This document shows positions 7,767 through 15,958 of a stretch of 64,000 bases of DNA, piece after piece (the stretch's first letter is position 1; each line of letters starts with the position of its first letter). The translations under genes were made by a program, and so were the position numbers. The notes beneath the pieces are model-generated. The model did not search any database, was not told the DNA's origin, and saw only the letters and a program-made list of their open reading frames with translations. Source of the stretch: an uncultured Alistipes sp. (lineage in GTDB: Bacteria; Bacteroidota; Bacteroidia; Bacteroidales; Rikenellaceae); contig CASDSD010000001.1 of assembly GCA_949283205.1 (NCBI GenBank), positions 1-64,000 of the forward strand, written 5' to 3'.

Positions 7767-7812
7767 GATTATCGAGATTTCTTCATTTGAACAATCATTC
7801 GGACCGATCCCG

Positions 7813-7947
7813 CTACTGAAGGCCGTCCCAAGCGCCATTCTCTCCACCAAACGAGAGTGCGAATCCCGATTCAACCGAGACATCAAGGACACGGATGTCC
7901 GGGGCGCAGTATGTACTGCCGCCCATGAGATGCAATTTGTTCCCCAT
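7813..7947 (-). CDS. Small peptide gene ahead of the adhesin (44 aa)
   Basis: Read from the ATG at 7947, this gives a peptide with YCAPDIRVLDVSVESGFALSF followed by a glycine-rich end (residues split here: YCAPDIRVLD, then VSVESGFALS). Short proteins of 45-65 aa with an 'APxIxVLDVxVExGFAxS' core are common in Bacteroidales immediately upstream of fimbrillin-type lipoproteins, and their role is unknown. It ends 46 bp before the adhesin start codon on the same strand, so the two are probably co-transcribed. Alternative in-frame ATGs exist at 7968 and 8001. No RNA-binding or enzymatic motif is visible. Confidence 0.5.
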   Translation of the reverse strand: MGNKLHLMGGSTYCAPDIRVLDVSVESGFALSFGGENGAWDGLQ

Positions 7948-8198
7948 TTTATCAATCTTAAAAAACATCCCCGGCAGGCCCCTCACCGGAGTAAATATCA
8001 ATCAGTGAGCGCAGGACCATGACTTGTTTTATTCCGTACGTTTTATTCCGCACACGGGCGCAAACCGTATCCGTATTATCGGGTGCTGCACAAACGGAAC
8101 TCTTAAAACATCGACACCGTGACACCACCCCTGACAGGTATCACTGCCGCGAAACAAAAAAGCCAACGCTCATAACCACTTTTTTGATTTTTCCGGCG

Positions 8199-8232
8199 CA
8201 AATATAACATTTTCCCGTACAAATGTTATATT
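8199..8232 (-). promoter_or_regulatory. Promoter -7 box within a perfect palindrome (operator-like)
   Basis: AATATAACATTT (8201-8212) and AAATGTTATATT (8221-8232) form a perfect 12-bp inverted repeat with an 8-bp spacer. On the minus strand TATATTTG (8206-8199) is a perfect -7 element that overlaps one arm. No T tract follows on either strand, so this is more likely a protein-binding site than a terminator. It would control the adhesin operon with a leader of about 250 nt. Confidence 0.55.
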
Positions 8233-8574
8233 AAAAAATCAAGTCAATTCCGAGCCTGTTGATTACATGCACATTAACCCGCACACGAACGTTTGCAGTT
8301 TCAAAAAGCGCAACCCGTCGTAAGGAATCTCGCACAGCCGAACTGATTGCCGAACCGCATAATCGCAACCACGGCATCATCCGCAACTCCTGCGACACGA
8401 CACCACCGCGCGAACATGTAAAACCGGCATGGAATCTGGATCGAATGACGGCACAAAAGGATAGCAACCACCGGAAGACAAGCACCCGGACGACATCTTT
8501 GGCTACGCCGACGCACGGGCGATGGAAATTTTCGACAGCATCAGTTCGGAGGGCACTTAATTTAATAAAATTAT

Positions 8575-8605
8575 TTTGTAAAAAAAATGAAAGTGTGTAT
8601 CTTTG
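8575..8605 (+). promoter_or_regulatory. Promoter of gapA
   Basis: TTTG (8575-8578), 19 bp, TATCTTTG (8598-8605): an exact consensus match. A start near 8612 gives a leader of about 45 nt that is A/T-rich, as expected for efficient translation in Bacteroidetes. Confidence 0.85.
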
Positions 8606-8642
8606 CGGTGTGAAAAAAATAACAGAGTTTTATCTATAATAA

Positions 8643-9674
<1,032 letters not shown>

Positions 9675-9697
9675 TCCACTACATAACGGATACAGCG

Positions 9698-9728
9698 AAG
9701 GCCGCACCTTGAGAGGTGCGGCCTTTTT
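9698..9728 (+). terminator. Rho-independent terminator of gapA
   Basis: Perfect 11-bp stem AAGGCCGCACC (9698-9708) with GGTGCGGCCTT (9715-9725), loop TTGAGA, then a T tract to 9728. Confidence 0.92.
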
Positions 9729-9762
9729 GTATTCCCGCCCCGGATACCTCTTCACACGCCGT

Positions 9763-10782
9763 TCACAGGCTCCCGCGAAGGTAGAGCCGCCACGGGTTCG
9801 CGATACGGCGCTGCTCGCCGCTGCGGATCAGTTCGGCCGCCGTGCGCCCCATAAGTTCAAAATCGGTCGTGAGGGTCGTGATGCCGCCGATAAGCACCTC
9901 CTTCAGAGGCGTATCGTCGAGGCTCAGCAGTCCGATATCGCGCCCGACGGCGAACCCCTTGGCCGTGATGCTCTTTATCATGGCCGCGAGATCGCGCTCC
10001 GAGACGGCCATGTAACAATGCCCCGGCAATATGTTATCCATGTCGAAGTCGCGCTCCACATATACCGGATAGCGGAACTCCCCGGCAAAACGGTATGCGC
10101 CGGCAAGATAGGCATCGGGCATGTACTGGAAGCGGCCGCTGTAGACGATATGCAGGGCTTCATAGCGCCGGAGCTTCTCCAGCAGTGCCTTGAGGCCCTC
10201 ATAGGAGTCGGTGCCGAAACGCTGGTAGACAGCGGCGCAGTTGCGCGAATAACCCTCGGGCCAGGCGTCCAGAAGCAGCAGCCGGTCGGCCGGTATCCGG
10301 TCCAGTACGGAAGTCACGTCGCAGTTGAAATGGGGCATCAGAACATAGTAGTCGTATTTGCCGCGTGCCTCCGAGACGAGCGACTCGAAGAGCCGCGCAT
10401 TGTAGTAATGGAATGCGATGCTTATCTCGTAACGCTCCCCGAGGTTGTCGACAAGCGATCGGTAGAGCGTCTCCTTATACTGGTTCATCGCATCGAAAAG
10501 AGCGAAGAGACGCACCGTATCGCACGCCTCGCGGCGCGCCACGAAATATCCCTTGCCCGCGACCGATACTATGAGACGGCGTCGCCGCAGCACGCGGTAT
10601 GCCGCCAGCACGGTGTCGCGCGCCACGCCATAGCTGCGGCAGGCGGCATTTACCGAGAGCAGGCGCTCGCCCGCCGCGAGGGTGCCGTCCGCTATGCGGC
10701 CCGCAATATATGCGGCCAGCTGGTTGTATATCGTCTCCGACGCGCGTACATCGACCCTGAAGAGACGTGTCTCGTTTTCCAT
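9763..10782 (-). CDS. GntR-type regulator with sugar-binding-protein-like sensor
   Basis: Encodes 339 aa. Residues about 8-75 form a GntR winged helix: TIYNQLAAYIAGRIADGTL, then the recognition region SYGVARDTVLAAYRVLRRR. The rest (about 85-339) looks like a LacI/periplasmic-binding-protein effector domain, with YDYYVLMPHF, LLLLDAWPEG and a C-terminal GGITTLTTDFELMGRTAAELI. The ATG at 10782 is chosen because a TACCTTTG promoter element lies at 10819-10812, just upstream of it. The longer frame to 10842 would start before the promoter. It is divergent from a three-gene hydrolase operon and flanked by mirror-image operator pairs, so it probably controls that operon in response to a sugar or nucleoside. 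Confidence 0.85.
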   Translation of the reverse strand: MENETRLFRVDVRASETIYNQLAAYIAGRIADGTLAAGERLLSVNAACRSYGVARDTVLAAYRVLRRRRLIVSVAGKGYFVARREACDTVRLFALFDAMNQYKETLYRSLVDNLGERYEISIAFHYYNARLFESLVSEARGKYDYYVLMPHFNCDVTSVLDRIPADRLLLLDAWPEGYSRNCAAVYQRFGTDSYEGLKALLEKLRRYEALHIVYSGRFQYMPDAYLAGAYRFAGEFRYPVYVERDFDMDNILPGHCYMAVSERDLAAMIKSITAKGFAVGRDIGLLSLDDTPLKEVLIGGITTLTTDFELMGRTAAELIRSGEQRRIANPWRLYLRGSL

Positions 10783-10789
10783 GTACAAA

Positions 10790-10807
10790 CCGTTATGATC
10801 CGTTATG
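10790..10807. promoter_or_regulatory. Operator pair near the regulator's start
   Basis: Two direct repeats CCGTTATG at 10790-10797 and 10800-10807, exactly 10 bp apart. They lie just downstream of the minus-strand -7 element (10819-10812), over the expected transcription start. Confidence 0.65.
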
Positions 10808-10811
10808 ACAT

Positions 10812-10819
10812 CAAAGGTA
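10812..10819 (-). promoter_or_regulatory. -7 element of the GntR-type regulator
   Basis: Minus-strand TACCTTTG (10819-10812) fits TANNTTTG. The expected -33 position holds only a weak TTGC-like match. It places transcription start around 10805, supporting the start codon at 10782. Confidence 0.6.
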
Positions 10820-10857
10820 TAAAGCATTATGAAAATCAGCAATTATTTTCATAAAAA

Positions 10858-10888
10858 CTTGCACTAATGAAAATTATACATAATTTTG
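10858..10888 (+). promoter_or_regulatory. Promoter of the hydrolase operon
   Basis: CTTG (10858-10861), 19 bp, TAATTTTG (10881-10888). The -7 region lies inside a perfect palindrome AAAATTAT-AC-ATAATTTT (10870-10887), and the start is expected near 10895. Confidence 0.7.
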
Positions 10889-10892
10889 TATA

Positions 10893-10910
10893 CATAACGG
10901 TACATAACGC
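10893..10910. promoter_or_regulatory. Operator pair near the hydrolase operon start
   Basis: CATAACGG (10893-10900) and CATAACGC (10903-10910), 10 bp apart. These are the reverse complement of the CCGTTATG pair on the other side of the intergenic region and again cover the expected transcription start. Confidence 0.65.
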
Positions 10911-10948
10911 CGTAGCCACGCTACCCTGACCTAACCAACCATAGAGGC

Positions 10949-12040
10949 ATGAAACATCTGTTCACCCTGCTGTTGTTCCTCGCCGCGGCCATACCTGCGG
11001 CCACGGCCGCACGCTGGAATCCCGAGACCACCGACTGGAGCAGGAATCCGCATCCCGCAATCGGAGACTGGGGATTCGACCGCCCGGGATATCCCAAAGG
11101 GCTCTACATCCACGGCATCACGGTCAAGGAGGGACAGAAGGTGAAGAATCCCGTCATCTACGACAACGACGTCTATGACGACGTCTTCGAGGACGAGTGG
11201 ATGTATGCCATGGCGTCGCTCGGCCGAATGGAGATAGCGGGCCTTATCGTCACGCCCGTGCTGACCGACTTCTGGACCTTCTCGCATCCCGACTGGGTCA
11301 AGACGGCGTACGACTCGCGCGAAACGGCCCTCGCCGCAGGCATCGACCCCGACTGCCTGCCGCCGATAACGGTTGGCACCGAAGCCGAGAGCGAGGCTGC
11401 GGGCGAACGCAGGATGTCGGCCGGAGCGGAACTCTACGTAAAGCTGATAAACGAACACCACGCCAAGCACCCCGACCGCCCGATGATAGTCAATATCGGC
11501 GGACAGGGGGCGACGCTGGCCTCGGCCTTCTGCATAGACCCCTCGATCGCCGACAAGTGCATCGTCTACTACACGGACCTGCGCGTATACAACGGACACT
11601 ACCAATGGGCCTCGAAGATCATCGCCGCCAATTTCCGTGTTGTAAGCTGGGGCGACGACAACTGGTGGAAGGTAAAGAAGTGCCAGAACGAATGGAACGT
11701 CCTGCCGCGCCCCGACAACTGCCGCGCCGAGGATAACGACGCGACGAGCGGCGAATGGCGGCTTCTGACCGAGATGGGCAACCCCATGCTCGACCACATG
11801 GTGCATCAGTTCCGCACGCGGGGCGAATATTGCGGCGAGGGGCGCTGCGGCGACTCCTACGGCGACGGCACCTTTATCCACGCATGGCTTCCCACGATCT
11901 TCTCCGACGCCGCATTGCAGGAGGTACGCGGCGGCGAGGTGCTCCACATAACGAGTTTCACGACGCAGGACGAAGCCGAAGTAAAGGCTCTTACCATGAG
12001 CGTGCTGCTCGACCGTCGCGCATACCGTTTCAAAAAATAA
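10949..12040 (+). CDS. Secreted nucleoside-hydrolase-like protein
   Basis: Encodes 363 aa with a signal peptide of about 20 residues (MKHLFTLLLFLAAAIPAATA). Near residues 71-77 it has DNDVYDD, resembling the D-x-D-x-x-x-DD calcium site that defines nucleoside hydrolases. It is followed by helix EDEWMYAMASLGRMEIAGLI and strand VTPVLTD, and later PMIVNIGGQGATLASAF, in the position of the family's conserved segment. Classical family members hydrolyse the N-glycosidic bond of nucleosides. The insertions here and the absence of the exact DTDPGxDD motif mean the substrate is uncertain. It is the first gene of the operon controlled by the divergent GntR-type regulator, and the GH140-like gene follows 25 bp later. 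Export suggests a periplasmic role. Confidence 0.7.
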   Translation: MKHLFTLLLFLAAAIPAATAARWNPETTDWSRNPHPAIGDWGFDRPGYPKGLYIHGITVKEGQKVKNPVIYDNDVYDDVFEDEWMYAMASLGRMEIAGLIVTPVLTDFWTFSHPDWVKTAYDSRETALAAGIDPDCLPPITVGTEAESEAAGERRMSAGAELYVKLINEHHAKHPDRPMIVNIGGQGATLASAFCIDPSIADKCIVYYTDLRVYNGHYQWASKIIAANFRVVSWGDDNWWKVKKCQNEWNVLPRPDNCRAEDNDATSGEWRLLTEMGNPMLDHMVHQFRTRGEYCGEGRCGDSYGDGTFIHAWLPTIFSDAALQEVRGGEVLHITSFTTQDEAEVKALTMSVLLDRRAYRFKK

Positions 12041-12065
12041 CACGGAACAAAACGAACCTGGAACC

Positions 12066-13481
12066 ATGAAACACGCCATCACAATCTTCGCATGCGCCGC
12101 ATGCATCGCCCTCGGCGCCACCGCCGCGGCCCAGGAGCGGCCCATCACCGTATCCGAAAACGGCCACTATCTCCAATATGCCGACGGCAGCCCCTTCTTC
12201 TATCAGGGCGACACGGCATGGGAGCTCTTCCACCGTCTCGACCGCGAGCAGGCAGACCTCTACCTGCGCGACCGCGCTGCCAAAGGGTTCAATGTCATAC
12301 AGGCCGTGGCGCTGGCCGAGTTGGACGGCGTGGATGTACCCAATGCCTACGGCGACCTGCCGCTCACGGACAGGGATCCGGCACGCCCCGCCGTAAAGGA
12401 TGGCCCGCAGAACGACTATTGGGACCATGTGGATTATATTGTACACCGGGCCAACGAGCTGGGCATGTACATCGGGCTGCTGCCTACATGGGGCCGTTAC
12501 TGGAACGATGGCAAGGTGATATTCAACGAGCGCAATGCCGAATCGTACGGACGCTTCATCGCCGAGCGCTACAAGGATGCCGACGTGATATGGATCCTCG
12601 GCGGCGACCGCAACCCCGACAACGACCGCAAGCAGGCCATAATACGGGCCATGGCGCGCGGCATACGCAGCGTCGACACGCGCCATCTGATAACCTTCCA
12701 CCCCACGGGATGGCAGACCTCGTCGAAGTGGTTCCACAACGACGCATGGCTCGACTTCAACGGCCGCCAAAGCGGGCACAACCAACGCTACAACTCGAAC
12801 GAGCAGATCCTCGACGACTTCCGCCGCACACCCGCAAAACCCATAATCGACATAGAGCCCCTCTATGAAGATCATCCGCTCGAGTTCCGCCCCGACGAGG
12901 ACGGACACTCGATATCTTGGGACGCGCGCCGTACGCTCTACTGGAGCGTCTTCTACGGCTCGGCCGGCATAACATACGGACACCACTCCGTATGGCAGAT
13001 GTACGACCCCGACAAGGGCCGCAGCCCGATAAACCGTCCCCTCATGCCGTGGCAGGAGGCCATCTCGCAACCCGGCGCCTCGCAGGTGATTCACCTGCGC
13101 CGTCTTATGGAGTCGCGCCCCTACTTCTCGCGCATACCCGCGCCCGACTTCATCGTCACGGCCGAGGTGGCATCGTCGGTATCCGGCGCAGGCCGATACC
13201 GCTTTGTCGCGACGATGGATTCCGACGGGTCGTGGGCAATGGTCTATGCACCCATCGGCCGCACCTTCTCCGTGCGCGGCGACATGCTGCGCTGCGACCG
13301 CATCACGGCATGGTGGTACGACCCCCGCACGGGCAAGGCATCAAAGATAGGCGCTATCGACAACGACGGCGCGCCGCTCACCTTCACCCCGCCCGCCGCA
13401 GGCGAGGCGCAGGACTGGGTGCTGGTGCTGGACGACGCCGCGCGCCGCTACCCCGCGCCTGGCAAGCCGCTCAAACGGTAA
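12066..13481 (+). CDS. GH140-like (apiosidase-type) secreted glycosidase
   Basis: Encodes 471 aa with a signal peptide (MKHAITIFACAACIALGATAAA). The body is an 'apiosidase-like TIM barrel' (DUF4038): FFYQGDTAWELFHRL near residue 45, FNVIQAVALAELDG, IGLLPTWGRYW, IWILGGDRNPDND near residue 175, and IIDIEPLYED near residue 260. A small C-terminal beta domain follows (about 385-465; WYDPRTGKASKIG), of the collagen-binding-like type usually joined to DUF4038. The acidic residues in GGDRN and DIEP are the likely catalytic pair. The founding GH140 enzyme removes apiose from rhamnogalacturonan II. Whether this one does so is not known. It is the middle gene of the operon, with short gaps on both sides. 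Confidence 0.85.
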   Translation: MKHAITIFACAACIALGATAAAQERPITVSENGHYLQYADGSPFFYQGDTAWELFHRLDREQADLYLRDRAAKGFNVIQAVALAELDGVDVPNAYGDLPLTDRDPARPAVKDGPQNDYWDHVDYIVHRANELGMYIGLLPTWGRYWNDGKVIFNERNAESYGRFIAERYKDADVIWILGGDRNPDNDRKQAIIRAMARGIRSVDTRHLITFHPTGWQTSSKWFHNDAWLDFNGRQSGHNQRYNSNEQILDDFRRTPAKPIIDIEPLYEDHPLEFRPDEDGHSISWDARRTLYWSVFYGSAGITYGHHSVWQMYDPDKGRSPINRPLMPWQEAISQPGASQVIHLRRLMESRPYFSRIPAPDFIVTAEVASSVSGAGRYRFVATMDSDGSWAMVYAPIGRTFSVRGDMLRCDRITAWWYDPRTGKASKIGAIDNDGAPLTFTPPAAGEAQDWVLVLDDAARRYPAPGKPLKR

Positions 13482-13512
13482 AACGGACAAACGTACAATC
13501 GAGACCTACATC

Positions 13513-14544
13513 ATGAAAACAGCCAATATGCTCATAATACTGCTGACGCTGCTGCTTGCCGCACCCGCCGGCGGCGACCTCGCAGCCAAACAGCGATACC
13601 GCAAGGGATTCCTGTACCGCGAAGGGCGCCAGTTGATGCTCGACGGCAGGCCCTACCGCTGCGTCTCGTTCAACTCGTTCCAGCTATGCGGCTGCGGCCA
13701 TGACTACGAGCTCTTCAGCGAGGAGCAGACCGAGGCTCTCTTCGCGTCGCTGCCCGCCAACACCATCGTGCGCACATGGGCCACGCCCGCCTTCCGCCAC
13801 CGCACCGACTATCTGGTACGTCTGGCCGAGAAACACGACATAAAGCTGATCCTCTCGCTCGGCGACGGCCGCAGCGGCTGCGGCGACTTCGACGGCGCCC
13901 CCGACGGTGACGGCAGCGGCAAGACACAACAGTGGTATGAAGAGGGGTTCCGTAAGAAATACCTTCCGCACGTAATCGAGATGACGTCACGCTACAAGGA
14001 TTCGCCCGCCATAGCCATGTGGGAGATCATCAACGAGCCGGGCGAGGCCGACTGGGCCACCATACGCGACTTCCTGCACGAGGTTGCGGAGGTGATCAAA
14101 CGCCACGACCCGAACCACCTGGTCGAGAGCGGCACCTTCGCCGGATGGGCATACGAGGGTTACGAAAACTACCGCGCCATGCACGACAGCCCATACATCG
14201 ACGTGGGCAACCTGCACGAATACGACTACGACTACCAGGAGTCGAACACCATCGAGTCGCCCCACTTCGAGCCGTGCCTCAAGGCCATGTACGATCTGGA
14301 CAAGCCGCTCATAGTCGGCGAGACGGGCATCGAAAGCGGCGACGGATGCCGCACCTCGCGCGCACGCCGCGTCGAGGCCATGCGCGAGAAGTTCGACGTA
14401 TACACGGGGATGGGCGCAAGCGTGGTTCTGGTATGGAATCTGGCGCGCGAGGCACGCACATGCGGCTTCACCTTCGGGCTGGACGACCCGCTGCTCGACA
14501 TGATCGTCGAATACCAGAGCGGCCTGGCCGCCGAAGCGGGATAA
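13513..14544 (+). CDS. GH5-like secreted glycosidase
   Basis: Encodes 343 aa with an N-terminal signal peptide (MKTANMLIILLTLLLAAPA). TIM-barrel clan A features are visible. LMLDGRPYRCVSFNSFQ opens the barrel, AMWEIINEPGEAD at about residues 176-188 carries the acid/base Glu in the NEP motif, DVGNLHEYDYD supplies the conserved His, and LIVGETGIESG at about 267-277 carries the nucleophile Glu. These are the hallmarks of GH5 and related families (mannanases, glucanases). The subfamily is not assignable by eye. It is the last gene of the operon and lacks an obvious T-rich terminator. It is convergent with the 14557 gene, ending only 12 bp from it. Confidence 0.85.
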   Translation: MKTANMLIILLTLLLAAPAGGDLAAKQRYRKGFLYREGRQLMLDGRPYRCVSFNSFQLCGCGHDYELFSEEQTEALFASLPANTIVRTWATPAFRHRTDYLVRLAEKHDIKLILSLGDGRSGCGDFDGAPDGDGSGKTQQWYEEGFRKKYLPHVIEMTSRYKDSPAIAMWEIINEPGEADWATIRDFLHEVAEVIKRHDPNHLVESGTFAGWAYEGYENYRAMHDSPYIDVGNLHEYDYDYQESNTIESPHFEPCLKAMYDLDKPLIVGETGIESGDGCRTSRARRVEAMREKFDVYTGMGASVVLVWNLAREARTCGFTFGLDDPLLDMIVEYQSGLAAEAG

Positions 14545-14556
14545 CACGCCGCACCG

Positions 14557-14976
14557 TCACAACGGCACCGTACGGCCTGCAGTCTGCGGCAGCTTGAGTT
14601 CGATGGACGCCCCGCCCCACTGGTTTACCTTGTGCGCCGCATCGTATATGGTCTGGCCGTCGGCCGCAACCTTCACCTTGAGATCAAACGCACGGCAATC
14701 CTGCACATCACGCGACAGAGGCAGCGTGTTGGGAATGACATATATGTATGCCGCAATCGACTCGCAGGCCTCCGTCGTCACCGACAGCTCGCGCGGATGC
14801 GTCGGCGTCGCAGGCGCCTGCGTCAACGCCGACCCGACGGGAGCGATGACGCTCTGCGCCGAAGCGAAGCAGGAGCGCTCGCCCGCAGCGTCGAAACCGC
14901 CGCACTCGACAACGATGTTATAACGCCACAGCTCGCCGTAGCTGCTGCGCAGACGTATCGTAAAGATGTGTCCCAT
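14557..14976 (-). CDS. Hypothetical cytoplasmic beta-rich protein
   Basis: Encodes 139 aa from the ATG at 14976 (MGHIFTIRLRSSYGELWRYN). A perfect -7 box TACATTTG lies on the minus strand at 15011-15004, which excludes the longer frame to 15027. No signal peptide or membrane segment is visible. The sequence alternates hydrophobic and polar residues with several S/T-rich turns and ends in SIELKLPQTAGRTVPL. I do not recognise a family. It stands alone, divergent from the DUF177 gene and convergent with the GH5-like gene. Confidence 0.6.
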   Translation of the reverse strand: MGHIFTIRLRSSYGELWRYNIVVECGGFDAAGERSCFASAQSVIAPVGSALTQAPATPTHPRELSVTTEACESIAAYIYVIPNTLPLSRDVQDCRAFDLKVKVAADGQTIYDAAHKVNQWGGASIELKLPQTAGRTVPL

Positions 14977-15003
14977 AATCTCCGCCCGACAAAATAGGCA
15001 CGA

Positions 15004-15050
15004 CAAATGTAGCAATAATTTGCACATATTACGAAATATTTGTACATTTG
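15004..15050. promoter_or_regulatory. Divergent promoters for 14976 (minus) and 15069 (plus) genes
   Basis: Plus strand: TTTG (15019-15022), 20 bp, TACATTTG (15043-15050), consensus spacing, start near 15057. Minus strand: TACATTTG (15011-15004) with a weak -33. The two promoters overlap. Confidence 0.7.
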
Positions 15051-15068
15051 CCAGCTATTTGTACGGAA

Positions 15069-15650
15069 ATGGAGCTCGAACAAAAATATTCCATCGCGTA
15101 TAAAGGTCTGAAAAACGGTCTTCACGAAGAGGATTTCGACGTCGACGGCACGCTTTTCAAAGCCTACGAAAGCAAGGATATCAAGGATGGCCGCTGCAAG
15201 GTGCATGTGGCCATGCAGAAGAGCGACTCGCAGTTGATTCTCAATGTCGGGATCGACGGCGAGGTGACGTGCGAATGCGACCGCTGCCTGGAAGACTGCA
15301 CCATACCAGTGCATTTCGACGGGACGCTGACGGTATACGTCTCGGACCCGAAGGGCGAATATGACGGCGACAGCATGTGGATATCCCCCGAAGAGGAGGA
15401 TGTCAACCTCATGCAGTATATTTACGAGAGCATCGTTCTCTCGCTGCCCTACCGCCGCGTACACCCCGACGGCGAGTGCGATCCCGACATGCTGGCCCGC
15501 TTTACCGTCGCCACCGACGACGACATCGCACAGGAGGCTGCCGCAGACGATGCCGAAGCCGCCGAAACACACGGCATAGGCGCCGAAAACATGGAGATGC
15601 TGGAGGCCTTGAAAAACCTGATGCAAAACGGCAAAAACCGCAAGGAATAG
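15069..15650 (+). CDS. DUF177 (YceD-like) protein
   Basis: Encodes 193 aa from the ATG at 15069, only 18 bp after the -7 box. The upstream frame to 15048 would overlap the promoter. The family core is seen: a beta-rich N-terminal domain, then EVTCECDRCLEDCTIPVHF near residue 70 with the conserved cysteines of DUF177, and an acidic tail. DUF177 genes sit directly before rpmF in most bacteria, and the plant homologue has been linked to 23S rRNA maturation. The bacterial role is still debated. The gene is followed 38 bp later by rpmF and then plsX, the classical order. Confidence 0.9.
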   Translation: MELEQKYSIAYKGLKNGLHEEDFDVDGTLFKAYESKDIKDGRCKVHVAMQKSDSQLILNVGIDGEVTCECDRCLEDCTIPVHFDGTLTVYVSDPKGEYDGDSMWISPEEEDVNLMQYIYESIVLSLPYRRVHPDGECDPDMLARFTVATDDDIAQEAAADDAEAAETHGIGAENMEMLEALKNLMQNGKNRKE

Positions 15651-15688
15651 AACCGATAATACGAATAACTTAAAAAAGATATTGTAAA

Positions 15689-15871
15689 ATGGCACATCCT
15701 AAACACAAAATCTCGTCAACCCGACGCGATAAGAGAAGAACCCATTACAAGGCAGTGGTTCCCACGATCGTTACCTGCTCGAACTGCGGAGCTTCGGTGC
15801 TTTACCATCGTGTATGCCCCGAGTGCGGTTACTATCGCGGCAAGCTGGCTATCGAGAAGAAGGCCGAATAA
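15689..15871 (+). CDS. rpmF: 50S ribosomal protein L32
   Basis: Encodes 60 aa, the normal length. It begins MAHPKHKISSTRRDKRRTHY, the standard basic rRNA-binding end, and has two CxxC knuckles (CSNCG and CPECG) that bind zinc in the zinc-containing form of L32. It is located between the DUF177 gene and plsX as in many bacteria. Confidence 0.98.
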   Translation: MAHPKHKISSTRRDKRRTHYKAVVPTIVTCSNCGASVLYHRVCPECGYYRGKLAIEKKAE

Positions 15872-15891
15872 TCGGACCGTAACAGTTTAAG

Positions 15892-15917
15892 GAGAGAGTT
15901 CCCGTGCGGACTCTCTC
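15892..15917 (+). terminator. Hairpin between rpmF and plsX (possible attenuator)
   Basis: Stem GAGAGAGT (15892-15899) with ACTCTCTC (15910-15917) around TCCCGTGCGG. There is no long T tract, so it may only reduce read-through from the highly expressed rpmF into plsX. Confidence 0.5.
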
Positions 15918-15958
15918 TGCAGTTTTATCAAACCCACACCGACAAAGAGAGAGAGACT

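Noticed and set aside
8231-8639. Coding potential on either strand (84-aa minus and 126-aa plus frames)
   Set aside because: Overlapping on opposite strands, no ribosome-binding context, one overlaps the gapA promoter, and composition is not gene-like.
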